NCBI GenBank assembly: GCA_017412585.1
Contig: JAFPXK010000024.1
Coordinates: 1 to 64,000 of the forward strand
DNA: 64,000 bases
Source of the DNA: Oscillospiraceae bacterium
GTDB taxonomy: Bacteria; Bacillota; Clostridia; Oscillospirales; Oscillospiraceae
Direction: 5' to 3'
Part shown: piece after piece, positions 50,216 through 59,314 of the stretch
Numbering within the stretch: the first letter of the stretch is position 1
Layout: the number at the start of each line of letters is the position of its first letter
Notes under the pieces: generated by a model
Seen by the model: the letters and a program-made list of their open reading frames with translations, nothing else
The model's database searches: none
What the model was told of the DNA's origin: nothing
Translations under genes and position numbers: made by a program

Positions 50216-51204
50216 CCATCGCCGCCATCGCCTTTTCCGAAACCGGCATGGCCCTGGGCCAAAGGCTGATGGAAAACGTGCCGGACATGACGCTGCACCG
50301 CTGCGGCCACGGCGAACTGGCAAGCTGGACAGCGGACAATTTCACCCGAAATGACGCCCTTTTGTTCATCGGCTCCGTAGGCATCGCCGTCCGGGCCATC
50401 GCCCCCCACGTGGTCAGCAAGACCAGCGACCCCGCCGTGGTGGTGATGGACGAACTGGGCACCTACGCCATCCCCGTCCTGTCCGGCCATCTGGGGGGCG
50501 CCAACGCCCTGGCGGTGCAGCTTTCCCGGGCCTGCGGCGCCCTGGCGGTGGTCACCACCGCCACTGATATCCACGGCCTTTTTGCGGTGGATGATTGGGC
50601 CCGCCGCCAGGGTCTCCGGGTGGCCAACCCGGAGCGCATCAAGTGGATTTCCGCCCGGCTTCTCTCCGGCGAAACCATCCGCTACAAGAGCCTTTACCCC
50701 ATTTCCGGCCCGGTTCCCGCCCATCTGGAGAGCGCCGACGAGGAATATGACGTATTGATCAGCCACCGCAGCCGTGGCCGCGACACCGCTCTTCGTCTGG
50801 TGCCCCCCATCGTGACCCTGGGCATCGGCTGCCGCAAGAATATCTCCCGCCAGGCGGTGGAGGCCGCCATCGACAACGCCTTGCGCCGTGCCGGGTGCCA
50901 CCCTGCCGCTGTCAGCGCCGTTGCCACCATCGACCTGAAGGCCCATGAGGGCGCTCTGGTGCGCTATTGCAAGGATAAAGGCATTCCCCTTGTCACTTAT
51001 AGCGCCGAAGCCCTTTCCCAGGTTCCCGGCGTCTTTTCTTCCTCCGCCTTTGTCCAGAAAACCACCGGCGTGGACAACGTCTGCGAGCGGGCCGCGGTGC
51101 GCCACAGCGGCGGCCGCCTGATCCGGCCCAAGGAGGCCATGGACGGCGTCACCGTAGCGCTGGCTCTGTCCGAACCCCATCTCTCTTTTCAGGAGGCACT
51201 ATGA
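50212..51204 (+). CDS. cbiG: Cobalt-precorrin 5A hydrolase CbiG
   Basis: 330 residues. AIAFSETGMALGQRL opens the N-terminal domain, DALLFIGSVGIAVRAIAPHV and SGHLGGANALAVQLSR follow. The C-terminal domain has LGIGCRKNISRQAVEAAI. CbiG opens the ring of cobalt-precorrin-5A and releases acetaldehyde in the anaerobic pathway. Four-base overlaps on both sides. Confidence 0.95.
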   Translation: MTIAAIAFSETGMALGQRLMENVPDMTLHRCGHGELASWTADNFTRNDALLFIGSVGIAVRAIAPHVVSKTSDPAVVVMDELGTYAIPVLSGHLGGANALAVQLSRACGALAVVTTATDIHGLFAVDDWARRQGLRVANPERIKWISARLLSGETIRYKSLYPISGPVPAHLESADEEYDVLISHRSRGRDTALRLVPPIVTLGIGCRKNISRQAVEAAIDNALRRAGCHPAAVSAVATIDLKAHEGALVRYCKDKGIPLVTYSAEALSQVPGVFSSSAFVQKTTGVDNVCERAAVRHSGGRLIRPKEAMDGVTVALALSEPHLSFQEAL

Positions 51205-51932
51205 AACTGTTATACGTAGTGGGCCTTGGCCCCGGCAAGCAGGAGGGAATGACCCTGGCGGCAGACCATGCCCTCCGCGAGAGTGAAATCATCATTGGTT
51301 ACAGTAAATATGTGGCCCTGGTGCGTCCCTATTTCCCCGAAAAAACTTATATGGACACCGGCATGACGAAGGAAACGGAGCGCTGCCGCAAGGCGTTGGA
51401 AACGGCCAACGAGGGCCGTACCACCGCCCTTGTCTGCAGCGGTGACAGCAGCGTCTACGGCATGGCGGGCCTCGTCTATGAGTTGAGCGTGGATTATACG
51501 ACTGTGTCCATCCGCGTTATCCCCGGCGTCACGGCGGCCCTCAGCGGCGGTGCCATTCTGGGTGCACCTCTGGGCCACGACTTTGCCGTCATCAGTCTCA
51601 GCGATCTGTTGACCCCCTGGGAGACCATCGAAAAGCGGCTCCACTGCGCCGGACAGGGGGATTTCTGCATCAGCCTCTATAACCCCGGCAGCCACAAGCG
51701 CACCGACTATCTCCAAAAAGCCTGTGATATCCTGCTGCAATACCGCAGCGGCGACACCGTCTGCGGCCTGGCCCACGACATCGGCCGGGACGGCGAATGG
51801 TGCGAGCTGACCACCCTTGCCAAGCTGCGGGATACCGCCGTGGATATGTTCACCACCGTCTTTATCGGCAACGATCAGACCCGCGTCATCGCCGGGAAAA
51901 TGGTGACCCCCAGGGGGTATCGCCTTGACTGA
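51201..51932 (+). CDS. cbiH: Cobalt-precorrin-3 C17-methyltransferase (ring contraction)
   Basis: 243 residues. LLYVVGLGPGKQEGMTLAAD, GYSKYVALVRPYF and HDFAVISLSDLLTPWETIEKR are CbiH/CobJ signatures. It methylates C-17 and contracts the macrocycle. AGGAGG precedes the ATG. The DLLTPWE block separates it from CbiL, which is missing from this window. Confidence 0.94.
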   Translation: MKLLYVVGLGPGKQEGMTLAADHALRESEIIIGYSKYVALVRPYFPEKTYMDTGMTKETERCRKALETANEGRTTALVCSGDSSVYGMAGLVYELSVDYTTVSIRVIPGVTAALSGGAILGAPLGHDFAVISLSDLLTPWETIEKRLHCAGQGDFCISLYNPGSHKRTDYLQKACDILLQYRSGDTVCGLAHDIGRDGEWCELTTLAKLRDTAVDMFTTVFIGNDQTRVIAGKMVTPRGYRLD

Positions 51933-52677
51933 CGTACTGCTGTTCGGCGGCACCACCGAGGGCCGCCAGTTGGCCCACTGCCTCAAGGCGCAAAATATCC
52001 CCACCCTTGTCTGTGTGGCCACCGAGTATGGCGAATCTCTGCTGCAGGAGGGCGGCTGCCTGCGGGTCCACCCCGGACGGCTGGATGAAGCTGCCATGAC
52101 GGCGCTGATGCACCGCGAGCAGCCCAAACTGGTGCTGGACGCCACCCACCCCTACGCCGCCGCCGTCAGCCAGACGGTGTCCGCTGCCTGCGCCGCGGCA
52201 GGCGTGCCCTATCACCGCGTCCTGCGCCGCTCGGCCATGGAGGACGGCTGCGTGCTGCTGCGGGATATGAAGGAGATGATCGAGTATCTCTCCGCCTCAG
52301 AGGGCGTGATCTTCTCCTCTCTGGGCTCCAAGGCGTCCAGGGACTTGTGTCGGGTCAGGGACTACCAAAGCCGCCTGTGGCTGCGTATCCTGCCCACCGT
52401 TTCCAGCATCAGCGACTGTCTGGAGGCCGGTTTTCCCGCCGCACACCTCATCTGTATGCAGGGGCCCTTTTCCCGGGAGCTGAACGCCGCCATGTTCCGC
52501 GCAACAGGCGCCCAAATTCTCATTACCAAGGAATCCGGCGCCACCGGCGGTTTCCCGGAAAAGGTGGCTGCCGCCCGGGACTGCGGCATGACCGTGGCGG
52601 TGCTGGCCCGGCCCCAGGATTTCCCCGGCCTCACCTGTGAGGCGTGGCTGCAGCGCATCAAGGAGGGCAATTTATGA
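51925..52677 (+). CDS. cbiJ: Cobalt-precorrin-6A reductase
   Basis: 250 residues, TTG start (51925) overlapping cbiH by eight bases, with CAGGGGG upstream. VLLFGGTTEGRQLAH, DATHPYAAAVSQTVSAAC and later ITKESGATGGFPEKVAAA identify CbiJ/CobK. NADH- or NADPH-dependent reduction of cobalt-precorrin-6A. Confidence 0.93.
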   Translation: MTDVLLFGGTTEGRQLAHCLKAQNIPTLVCVATEYGESLLQEGGCLRVHPGRLDEAAMTALMHREQPKLVLDATHPYAAAVSQTVSAACAAAGVPYHRVLRRSAMEDGCVLLRDMKEMIEYLSASEGVIFSSLGSKASRDLCRVRDYQSRLWLRILPTVSSISDCLEAGFPAAHLICMQGPFSRELNAAMFRATGAQILITKESGATGGFPEKVAAARDCGMTVAVLARPQDFPGLTCEAWLQRIKEGNL

Positions 52678-53864
52678 AGCAACTCACCATTGTAGGCGTA
52701 GGCGTGGGGCCCGAAAGCGTCACCCCATCCGCCCGCCAAGCCATTGAACGCGCCCAGGTGCTCTTCGGCGCCCCCCGGCTGCTGCAGGAGTGGAACGCGG
52801 TGCAAAAGACGGCCTACCCCTACTACACCGCCGCCAAAATCTTGCCTATTGTCAATAGCAGCGACGCTGACCGCTTCGCCCTCCTCGTGTCCGGCGACGT
52901 GGGCTTTTACAGCGCCGCCGCGTCCCTCTGCCGGGAATGTGATGATATCGACGTCCGTATGGAGCCGGGCATTTCCTCTCTCCACTACTTTTTTGCTCGT
53001 CTGGGCCGCCCCTGGCAGGATGCGGCCACGGTGAGCTGCCACGGTCGCCAGGCCAATCTGGTGGACACGGTGCGCCGCAGCGCCGCCACCTTCATCCTCA
53101 CCGGCGGCAACGTACCGGCGCTGGGCGACGCCCTGTGCAGGGCCGGATTCAGCGGCCTTGCCGTCACGGTGGGCCAGCGCCTGGGGATGGAGGACGAATC
53201 CATCACCCGTCACACCGCCGCGGAGCTGCCATCCTTCTCCGCCGATCCCCTGACGGTGCTGCTCATCGATAACCCCGCCCCCGACGCTTCCTGCCCCACC
53301 GGCATCGACGATGCCGCTTTCATCCGGGGCCAGGTGCCCATGACCAAATCCGCCGTCCGGGCCGTCACCATGAGCAAGCTGCGCCTGCAGCCCGGCGCCG
53401 TATGCTGCGATGTGGGGGCCGGCACCGGCTCCGTCACCGTGGAAATGGCCCTCTCCGCCTGGCGGGGTCACGTCTACGCCATCGATAAAGCCCCCGCCGC
53501 CATAGATTTAATCAAGCAGAATTGCGCCGCCTTTCATATCGGCAACGTGACGCCCATTTTAGGGGACGCATTGGAGCAGTTCACCGCCCTGCCCCCCATG
53601 GACGCGGTGTTCATCGGCGGCAGCAGCGGCGAAATGGAAGCCCTTATCGCCGCCGCCGTGGCGAAGAATCCCGCCGTCCGCATCGTGGTCAACGCCATCG
53701 CATTGGAGACGGTGCAGCAGGCCATGGCCGCCTTTTCCGCCCAGGGAATCGAACCGGAAATCGTGCAGCTCTCCTGGGCCGAGACCCGGGCCGTGGGCCG
53801 CGTCCACATGCTGACGGCACAGAATCCCATTTTCATTCTCTCCGGAGGTGGCGCCCATGAATGA
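52674..53864 (+). CDS. cbiET: Fused CbiE-CbiT (C5,15-methyltransferase / C12-decarboxylase)
   Basis: 396 residues from ATG 52674 after AAGGAGGG. Residues 1-200 are CbiE (LTIVGVGVGPESVTPSA, SGDVGFYSAAASL); residues 210-396 are CbiT with SAM motif CDVGAGTGSVTVEMA. This is the CobL-like arrangement, methylating C-5 and C-15 and decarboxylating the C-12 acetate. Overlaps with cbiJ and cbiA suggest tight coupling. Confidence 0.95.
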   Translation: MKQLTIVGVGVGPESVTPSARQAIERAQVLFGAPRLLQEWNAVQKTAYPYYTAAKILPIVNSSDADRFALLVSGDVGFYSAAASLCRECDDIDVRMEPGISSLHYFFARLGRPWQDAATVSCHGRQANLVDTVRRSAATFILTGGNVPALGDALCRAGFSGLAVTVGQRLGMEDESITRHTAAELPSFSADPLTVLLIDNPAPDASCPTGIDDAAFIRGQVPMTKSAVRAVTMSKLRLQPGAVCCDVGAGTGSVTVEMALSAWRGHVYAIDKAPAAIDLIKQNCAAFHIGNVTPILGDALEQFTALPPMDAVFIGGSSGEMEALIAAAVAKNPAVRIVVNAIALETVQQAMAAFSAQGIEPEIVQLSWAETRAVGRVHMLTAQNPIFILSGGGAHE

Positions 53865-55179
53865 CCGTCTGCTCATCGCCGGTACCCACTCCGGCTGCGG
53901 TAAGACCACCGTCACCTGCGCCCTGCTGGGGGCGCTGCACCGCCGCGGCCTTGCCCTCCAATCCTACAAGTGCGGCCCCGACTACATTGACCCCATGTTC
54001 CACCGCCGGGTGCTGGGCGTCAGCGCCGAAAATCTGGACCCCTTTTTCTCCACCCCGGCCCAGCTTCGCCTCCATCTGGGCCAGAGCGCATACCAATGCA
54101 GCGTCATCGAGGGCGTCATGGGCTACTATGACGGCATCGGCCCCCAGGGCGACGCCAGCACCTACCATGTGGCCCACGCCACCGATACCCCCGTGGTGCT
54201 GGTGGTGAACGCCAAGGGCGCCTTCACCTCTCTGGGGGCTACCATACAAGGCTTCGTCCATTTCCGCCCGGAGAGCCACATCCAGGGCGTCATCTTCAAC
54301 GGCTGCTCCCCCATGATGTATTCCCAGCTATGCCACGTGGCGGAGGCGGCAGGGGTTAAACCCTACGGCTTCCTGCCCCAGGCCCCGGAGGCCACCGTGG
54401 GCAGCCGCCATCTGGGCCTCATCACCGCCGATGAAATCGACGATATCCGCCGCCGTATGGATGTCCTTGCCGATTTGGCGGAAAAATATCTGGATATTGA
54501 CGGTCTGCTGGCTCTGTCTGCCACCGCTTCCCCCCTGCCTATGTGCGGCAAACCGCTACCCGTCACCCGGGACACTGTCATCGCCGTGGCCCGCGACGAG
54601 GCATTTTGCTTCCTCTATGAGGAAAACCTGAAAACGTTACGCCATTTGGGCTGTGAGTTGGCCTATTTCAGCCCCCTCCATGACGCCCATCTCCCCGCAA
54701 ACGCCCAGGGCCTCTATCTTCCCGGCGGCTACCCCGAGCTTCACGCCGCTGCCTTGAGCGAAAACCCCATCCGCCACGAGATCGCCGCCGCCATCCGCAG
54801 CGGCATGCCCACCATCGCCGAGTGCGGCGGTTTTCTCTACCTCCATCGCACCCTGGACGGCATCCCCATGGCGGGTGTGCTGGACACCGAGGCCCACACC
54901 ACGGACAAACTCCAGACCTTCGGCTACGTCACCCTCCGCTGTGAAAAGGACAACCTGCTCTGCCACGCTGGCGACACACTCCCGGCCCACGAATTCCATT
55001 ACTGCGCCAGCACTGACAATGGAAATACCTTTACAGCCGTAAAGCCCTCCGGCACCCGCTCCTGGCCCTGCGTCCACAGCAGCGACACCCTCTACGCAGG
55101 CTATCCCCATCTCTATTTTCCCTCCTGCGTGGACATGGTGTCCCGCTTCGTGAGAAAGGCGGCCGCCTATGCCCTATGA
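53857..55179 (+). CDS. cbiA: Cobyrinate a,c-diamide synthase
   Basis: 440 residues from ATG 53857 after GGAGGTGG. A P-loop-like GTHSGCGKTTVTCALL starts the ATP-dependent amidoligase domain, and YKCGPDYIDPMFH follows. The class I glutamine amidotransferase domain has LPGGYPELH and AECGGFLYLHR (nucleophilic Cys). Two amides are added to cobyrinic acid. Confidence 0.95.
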   Translation: MNDRLLIAGTHSGCGKTTVTCALLGALHRRGLALQSYKCGPDYIDPMFHRRVLGVSAENLDPFFSTPAQLRLHLGQSAYQCSVIEGVMGYYDGIGPQGDASTYHVAHATDTPVVLVVNAKGAFTSLGATIQGFVHFRPESHIQGVIFNGCSPMMYSQLCHVAEAAGVKPYGFLPQAPEATVGSRHLGLITADEIDDIRRRMDVLADLAEKYLDIDGLLALSATASPLPMCGKPLPVTRDTVIAVARDEAFCFLYEENLKTLRHLGCELAYFSPLHDAHLPANAQGLYLPGGYPELHAAALSENPIRHEIAAAIRSGMPTIAECGGFLYLHRTLDGIPMAGVLDTEAHTTDKLQTFGYVTLRCEKDNLLCHAGDTLPAHEFHYCASTDNGNTFTAVKPSGTRSWPCVHSSDTLYAGYPHLYFPSCVDMVSRFVRKAAAYAL

Positions 55180-56122
55180 CGTCATCGCCATCGCTCTTGG
55201 CTTCGGCCTGGACCTGCTGCTGGGGGACCCGCCTACCTGGCCACATCTGGTACGCTGGTACGGCAAGGTCATCACTTGGGCGGAAAAATGGTTTTACCCC
55301 ATTAAAAACAAGCATTTCGGCGGCTTCCTGCTGGTAATCGCCACCCTGCTCTTGGGTGCCGGAGCGCCTCTTGTCTGCCTCTACGGCGCATGGCGCATCC
55401 ATCCCTGGTGCTATACCGCCATCGGCGCCCTCCTCTGCTGGCAGTGTCTGGCGGCAAAAAGCCTCTGCGCGGAGAGCGGAAAGGTCTACAACGCCCTGCA
55501 AACCGGCACGCTTGCTGACGCACAAAAGGCCGTTGCCATGATCGTTGGCCGGGACACCGACGTGCTGGACGAGGCCGGCGTCACCCGGGCCGCCGTGGAG
55601 ACGGTGGCGGAGAACACCTCCGACGGCGAGGTGGCCCCCCTGTTTTTCATGCTGCTCCTGGGCCCAGCCGGCGGCTGCCTCTACAAGGCCGTCAACACCA
55701 TGGACTCCATAGTGGGCTACCGCAACGACCGCTACGCCCGCTTCGGCACCTGTGCCGCCCGGCTGGACGACGCCGCCAACTACCTGCCCGCCCGCCTGGC
55801 CGCCCTCTTAATGATAGCAGCCGCCTGCCTTGCCGGCATGGACGGCAAAAACGCCTGTCGCATCTGGCGGCGTGACCGACGCAACCACGCCAGCCCCAAT
55901 TCCGCTCAAACCGAGTCCGTCATGGCCGGTGCGCTGAACATCCGCCTGGCAGGGGACGCCCAATACTTCGGCGTCATCCATCATAAGCCCTACATCGGCG
56001 ACGATATCCGCCCCATTCAGCCGGAGGACATTCTCCGCTCCCATCGTCTTTTGCGCATCACCGCCTGGCTGATGCTGCTCATCACACTTGCCGGGAGGTG
56101 TTTGCTCCATGCAGCCCTATGA
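55169..56122 (+). CDS. cbiB: Adenosylcobinamide-phosphate synthase CbiB
   Basis: 317 residues, an integral membrane protein joining the aminopropanol phosphate arm to adenosylcobyric acid. LDLLLGDPPTWPHLVRWYGK is the family start, AVNTMDSIVGYRNDRYARFG and NAQTESVMAGALNIRLAGD-like sequence (SAQTESVMAGALNIRL) are diagnostic. It overlaps cbiA by 11 bases and cobD by 14. Confidence 0.95.
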   Translation: MPYDVIAIALGFGLDLLLGDPPTWPHLVRWYGKVITWAEKWFYPIKNKHFGGFLLVIATLLLGAGAPLVCLYGAWRIHPWCYTAIGALLCWQCLAAKSLCAESGKVYNALQTGTLADAQKAVAMIVGRDTDVLDEAGVTRAAVETVAENTSDGEVAPLFFMLLLGPAGGCLYKAVNTMDSIVGYRNDRYARFGTCAARLDDAANYLPARLAALLMIAAACLAGMDGKNACRIWRRDRRNHASPNSAQTESVMAGALNIRLAGDAQYFGVIHHKPYIGDDIRPIQPEDILRSHRLLRITAWLMLLITLAGRCLLHAAL

Positions 56123-57143
56123 CCATGGCGGCGACGTCTACGGCGGTCCCCGCCCCAAGGTGGACTTCTCCATCAACGTAAACCCTTTGGGCATGCCTCC
56201 CCAGGTCGTCGAGGCCCTGTCTCCTGACCCTGCCGCCGACGCCCGCTATCCCGATCCCGCCTGCCGCACCCTGCGCAGCGCCCTGGCAAATCACTTTGCC
56301 ATCTCCCGGGAGAACATCCTCTGCGGCAACGGCAGCGCCGACCTGCTCATGCGCCTCTGCGCCGCCCTTCGCCCGAAGAACGTCCTTCTCCCCGCCCCCA
56401 CCTTTTCGGAGTATTCCCGCTGTGTCCGTTTGTTCGGCGGCACTGTAAAGGAATTTCCCCTGTCAGAAAATGACGGCTTCGCCATCACGAATGGCTTTCT
56501 CCAAGCTGTCACCCCAGACACAGACATGGTGTTCCTCTGCAACCCCAACAACCCCACCGGGCGCCTCTGCCCCCCGGAGCTGGTGGCAAAGCTGGCAGAC
56601 CGCTGCCGCACCACGGATACCTATTTCGTTGTAGACGAGTGCTTTCTCCCCTTCACCGACGGCGCCTCCGCCCTGCCCCTGCTGGCGGATCACCCCAAGC
56701 TGCTGATCCTCCGCGCCTTCACCAAAATCTACGCCATGGCGGGTCTCCGCCTGGGCGTATTGCTGGGTGACGCCGCTCTCCTTGCTCGCATCGCCCCCTA
56801 TGGCGCCCAGTGGAGCGTGTCCACCGTTGCCCAGCGCTGCGGCGTCGCGGCCTTAACCAATGAGGGCTGGATTCCCCAAACCCGCCGCTATGTCCGCCAG
56901 CAGCGGCAGCACCTGGCCTCCGCCCTATCGTCCCTGGGCTGCACCGTCTACCCCTCCGACGCCAACTTTCTGCTGCTGCGCGCCCCCATCCCCCTTGCCG
57001 AGCCACTGCAGCAGCGGGGCCTATGGGTACGCAAGTGCAATAACTTTACAGGTCTTGACGACCGTTTCATCCGCGTCGGCATCCAAAATCCTGCCGAAAA
57101 TGACTTACTGATCCAATCCATCCAGGAGGTGCTGCATGGCTAA
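56109..57143 (+). CDS. cobD: Threonine-phosphate decarboxylase CobD
   Basis: 344 residues from ATG 56109 (GGGAGG ten bases upstream). PLP-dependent aminotransferase fold: DFSINVNPLGMP, CNPNNPTGRLCPP, VVDECFLPFTDGA and AFTKIYAMAGLRLGVLLG (the Lys in FTKIYAM binds PLP). It makes (R)-1-amino-2-propanol phosphate for CbiB. HisC-like enzymes share the fold, but cob context decides. Confidence 0.92.
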   Translation: MQPYDHGGDVYGGPRPKVDFSINVNPLGMPPQVVEALSPDPAADARYPDPACRTLRSALANHFAISRENILCGNGSADLLMRLCAALRPKNVLLPAPTFSEYSRCVRLFGGTVKEFPLSENDGFAITNGFLQAVTPDTDMVFLCNPNNPTGRLCPPELVAKLADRCRTTDTYFVVDECFLPFTDGASALPLLADHPKLLILRAFTKIYAMAGLRLGVLLGDAALLARIAPYGAQWSVSTVAQRCGVAALTNEGWIPQTRRYVRQQRQHLASALSSLGCTVYPSDANFLLLRAPIPLAEPLQQRGLWVRKCNNFTGLDDRFIRVGIQNPAENDLLIQSIQEVLHG

Positions 57144-58635
57144 CGTCATCATGGTGCAGGGCACCATGTCCAACGCAGGAAAAAGTATCCTTGTCACCGG
57201 CCTGTGCCGCGTATTCCGCCAGGACGGCTACCGGGTGGCCCCCTTCAAAAGCCAGAACATGGCCCTCAACTCCTTCATCACCCGTGACGGTCTGGAGATG
57301 GGCCGGGCCCAGGTGGTGCAGGCCGAGGCCTGCGGCATTGAGCCCTCGGTGCTGATGAACCCCATCCTCCTCAAGCCCTCCTCCGACGCGGGGTCACAGG
57401 TCATCGTCAACGGCGAAGTCCTGGGCAACAAAACCGCCCGGGAGTATTTCGCCATGAAGCGCAGCCTCATCCCCCAGGTCATGGCGGCCTTTGACGCCCT
57501 CAGCGTCCAGAATGATATCATCGTCATCGAGGGCGCCGGCAGCCCTGCGGAGATCAACCTGAAGCAGGACGACATTGTCAACATGGGCCTTGCCAAGATG
57601 GTCAACGCCCCCGTGCTGCTGGTGGGCGACATCGACCGAGGCGGCGTATTCGCCCAGCTCTACGGCACCATCGCCCTGCTGGATGAGACGGAAAAAGCCC
57701 TGGTCAAAGCCACCGTTATCAACAAATTCCGTGGCGACGTCAACATCTTAAAGCCAGGTCTCGATATGCTGGAGCAGCTTACCGGCAAGCCGGTGGCCGG
57801 CGTTCTCCCCTATCTCCATGTGGACATCGAGGACGAGGACAGCCTGACAGACCGCTTTTCCCGCCATGAAATCGGCCTGCTGGACATCGCTGTGCCCAAG
57901 CTGCCCCACATCTCCAACGCTACCGACTTCGCCGTCTGGGAGGCCACCCCCGGCGTTTCCGTGCGCTACGTCACCTCTCCCGGCCAGCTCCGATCGCCGG
58001 ATCTCATCGTCCTCCCCGGCACCAAGAGCACCATCGCCGACCTGCTTTGGCTGCGCCAATGCGGTCTGGAGGCCGCCATCTCCCACGCCCACGCCTCCGG
58101 CACTCCCGTCATGGGCATCTGCGGCGGCTATCAGATGCTGGGCCGCCGCATCGTGGACGCAAGTGGCGTAGAGGGCGGCGGCGCGGTAAACGGCATGGGT
58201 ATCCTGCCCGTCGAGACCGTATTTGCCGCCGAGAAGCACCGCACCCGGGTCACCGGCGTCATTAATACCGGTGGCCTCTACTCCGCCCTGGACAGCGCGG
58301 CGGTAGAGGGCTACGAGGTACACATGGGCGAAACCGCTCTGGAAGATAACGCCCGCCCCTTCATCACTCTGTCCGACGGCAAAGCCGACGGATGCGCCAC
58401 GCAACACGCCTTCGGCACCTATCTCCACGGCATTTTCGACACCGCCGAAAGCCGACAGGCCATTCTCAAAATGCTGTGTGAGCGTAAAGGCATTTCGCCT
58501 GACACCCTGCATACCTTCGACTATTCCGCCTATAAGGAGCAGCAGTACGACCTGCTGGCCGACGCCGTTCGGAAAAATCTGGACATGGACATGATCTATC
58601 GCATCGTAAAGGAGGGCGCGTCCTATGCACATTGA
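57136..58635 (+). CDS. cbiP: Cobyric acid synthase
   Basis: 499 residues. VQGTMSNAGKSILVTGLCRVF contains the ATP site, FKSQNMALNSFIT is a family block and GAGSPAEINLKQDDIVNMG follows. The glutamine amidotransferase domain has MGICGGYQMLG (nucleophilic Cys) and TYLHGIFD (His). It adds the four side-chain amides at b, d, e and g. Confidence 0.96.
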   Translation: MANVIMVQGTMSNAGKSILVTGLCRVFRQDGYRVAPFKSQNMALNSFITRDGLEMGRAQVVQAEACGIEPSVLMNPILLKPSSDAGSQVIVNGEVLGNKTAREYFAMKRSLIPQVMAAFDALSVQNDIIVIEGAGSPAEINLKQDDIVNMGLAKMVNAPVLLVGDIDRGGVFAQLYGTIALLDETEKALVKATVINKFRGDVNILKPGLDMLEQLTGKPVAGVLPYLHVDIEDEDSLTDRFSRHEIGLLDIAVPKLPHISNATDFAVWEATPGVSVRYVTSPGQLRSPDLIVLPGTKSTIADLLWLRQCGLEAAISHAHASGTPVMGICGGYQMLGRRIVDASGVEGGGAVNGMGILPVETVFAAEKHRTRVTGVINTGGLYSALDSAAVEGYEVHMGETALEDNARPFITLSDGKADGCATQHAFGTYLHGIFDTAESRQAILKMLCERKGISPDTLHTFDYSAYKEQQYDLLADAVRKNLDMDMIYRIVKEGASYAH

Positions 58636-59257
58636 ACTGGAGCAAGTGACCCCTATGGACATCGAGCGCCGCAGCTTTGAAATCATCGAGTCCGAGCTGC
58701 CCCATCCCCTTGATCCCCAGCTCGCCCCCATCATCAAGCGGGTCATCCACACCACCGCCGACTTCTCCTTTGCCGACTCCCTCTGCTTCTCCCCCGGCGT
58801 GGTGGAAAAGGCCCTGGCCGCCATGCAAGATGGCGCCTGCATCGTCACAGACACCAACATGGGCAAGGCCGGCGTCAATAAATCGGCCCTTGCCAAACAC
58901 GGCGGCGAGGTGTTCTGCTTCATGGCCGATGAGGACGTGCGGCTTGCCGCCAGGGACAACGGCACCACCCGTGCCGTGGCCTCCATGGACAAGGCCGCCG
59001 CCCTGGGCCGCCCCACCATTTTCGCCATCGGCAACGCCCCCACGGCGCTGATCCGCCTCTATGAGCTGATTCAGGAAGGCAAGCTGTCCCCCGCCCTCAT
59101 TATCGGCGTGCCGGTGGGCTTCGTCAACGTGGTGCAGTCCAAGGAGCTGATCATGACCACCGACGTGCCCTACATTGTAGCCCGTGGCCGCAAGGGCGGC
59201 AGCAACGTGGCCGCCGCCATCTGCAACGCCCTGCTCTATCTCCTGGGCCGCGATTGA
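58625..59257 (+). CDS. cbiC: Cobalt-precorrin-8 methylmutase
   Basis: 210 residues. RRSFEIIESELP, RVIHTTADFSFADSLCFS (catalytic His) and IVTDTNMGKAGVNKSAL, and PVGFVNVVQSKELIM are CbiC/CobH signatures. It moves the methyl group from C-11 to C-12 to make cobyrinic acid. Last gene of the plus operon; it overlaps cbiP by 11 bases. Confidence 0.95.
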   Translation: MHIELEQVTPMDIERRSFEIIESELPHPLDPQLAPIIKRVIHTTADFSFADSLCFSPGVVEKALAAMQDGACIVTDTNMGKAGVNKSALAKHGGEVFCFMADEDVRLAARDNGTTRAVASMDKAAALGRPTIFAIGNAPTALIRLYELIQEGKLSPALIIGVPVGFVNVVQSKELIMTTDVPYIVARGRKGGSNVAAAICNALLYLLGRD

Positions 59258-59282
59258 CCCGCCTCATCCCCCATGTTATAAT
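59254..59282 (+). promoter_or_regulatory. Promoter of the M32 carboxypeptidase gene
   Basis: TTGACC (59254-59259, overlapping the cbiC stop codon), 17 bases, TATAAT (59277-59282). Confidence 0.75.
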
Positions 59283-59314
59283 ACCGATTGAAACTATCAG
59301 AGGAGGTAACCCCT

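Noticed and set aside
51201-51932. CbiL as identity for this methyltransferase
   Set aside because: HDFAVISLSDLLTPWE is characteristic of CbiH/CobJ, and CbiL motifs are absent.
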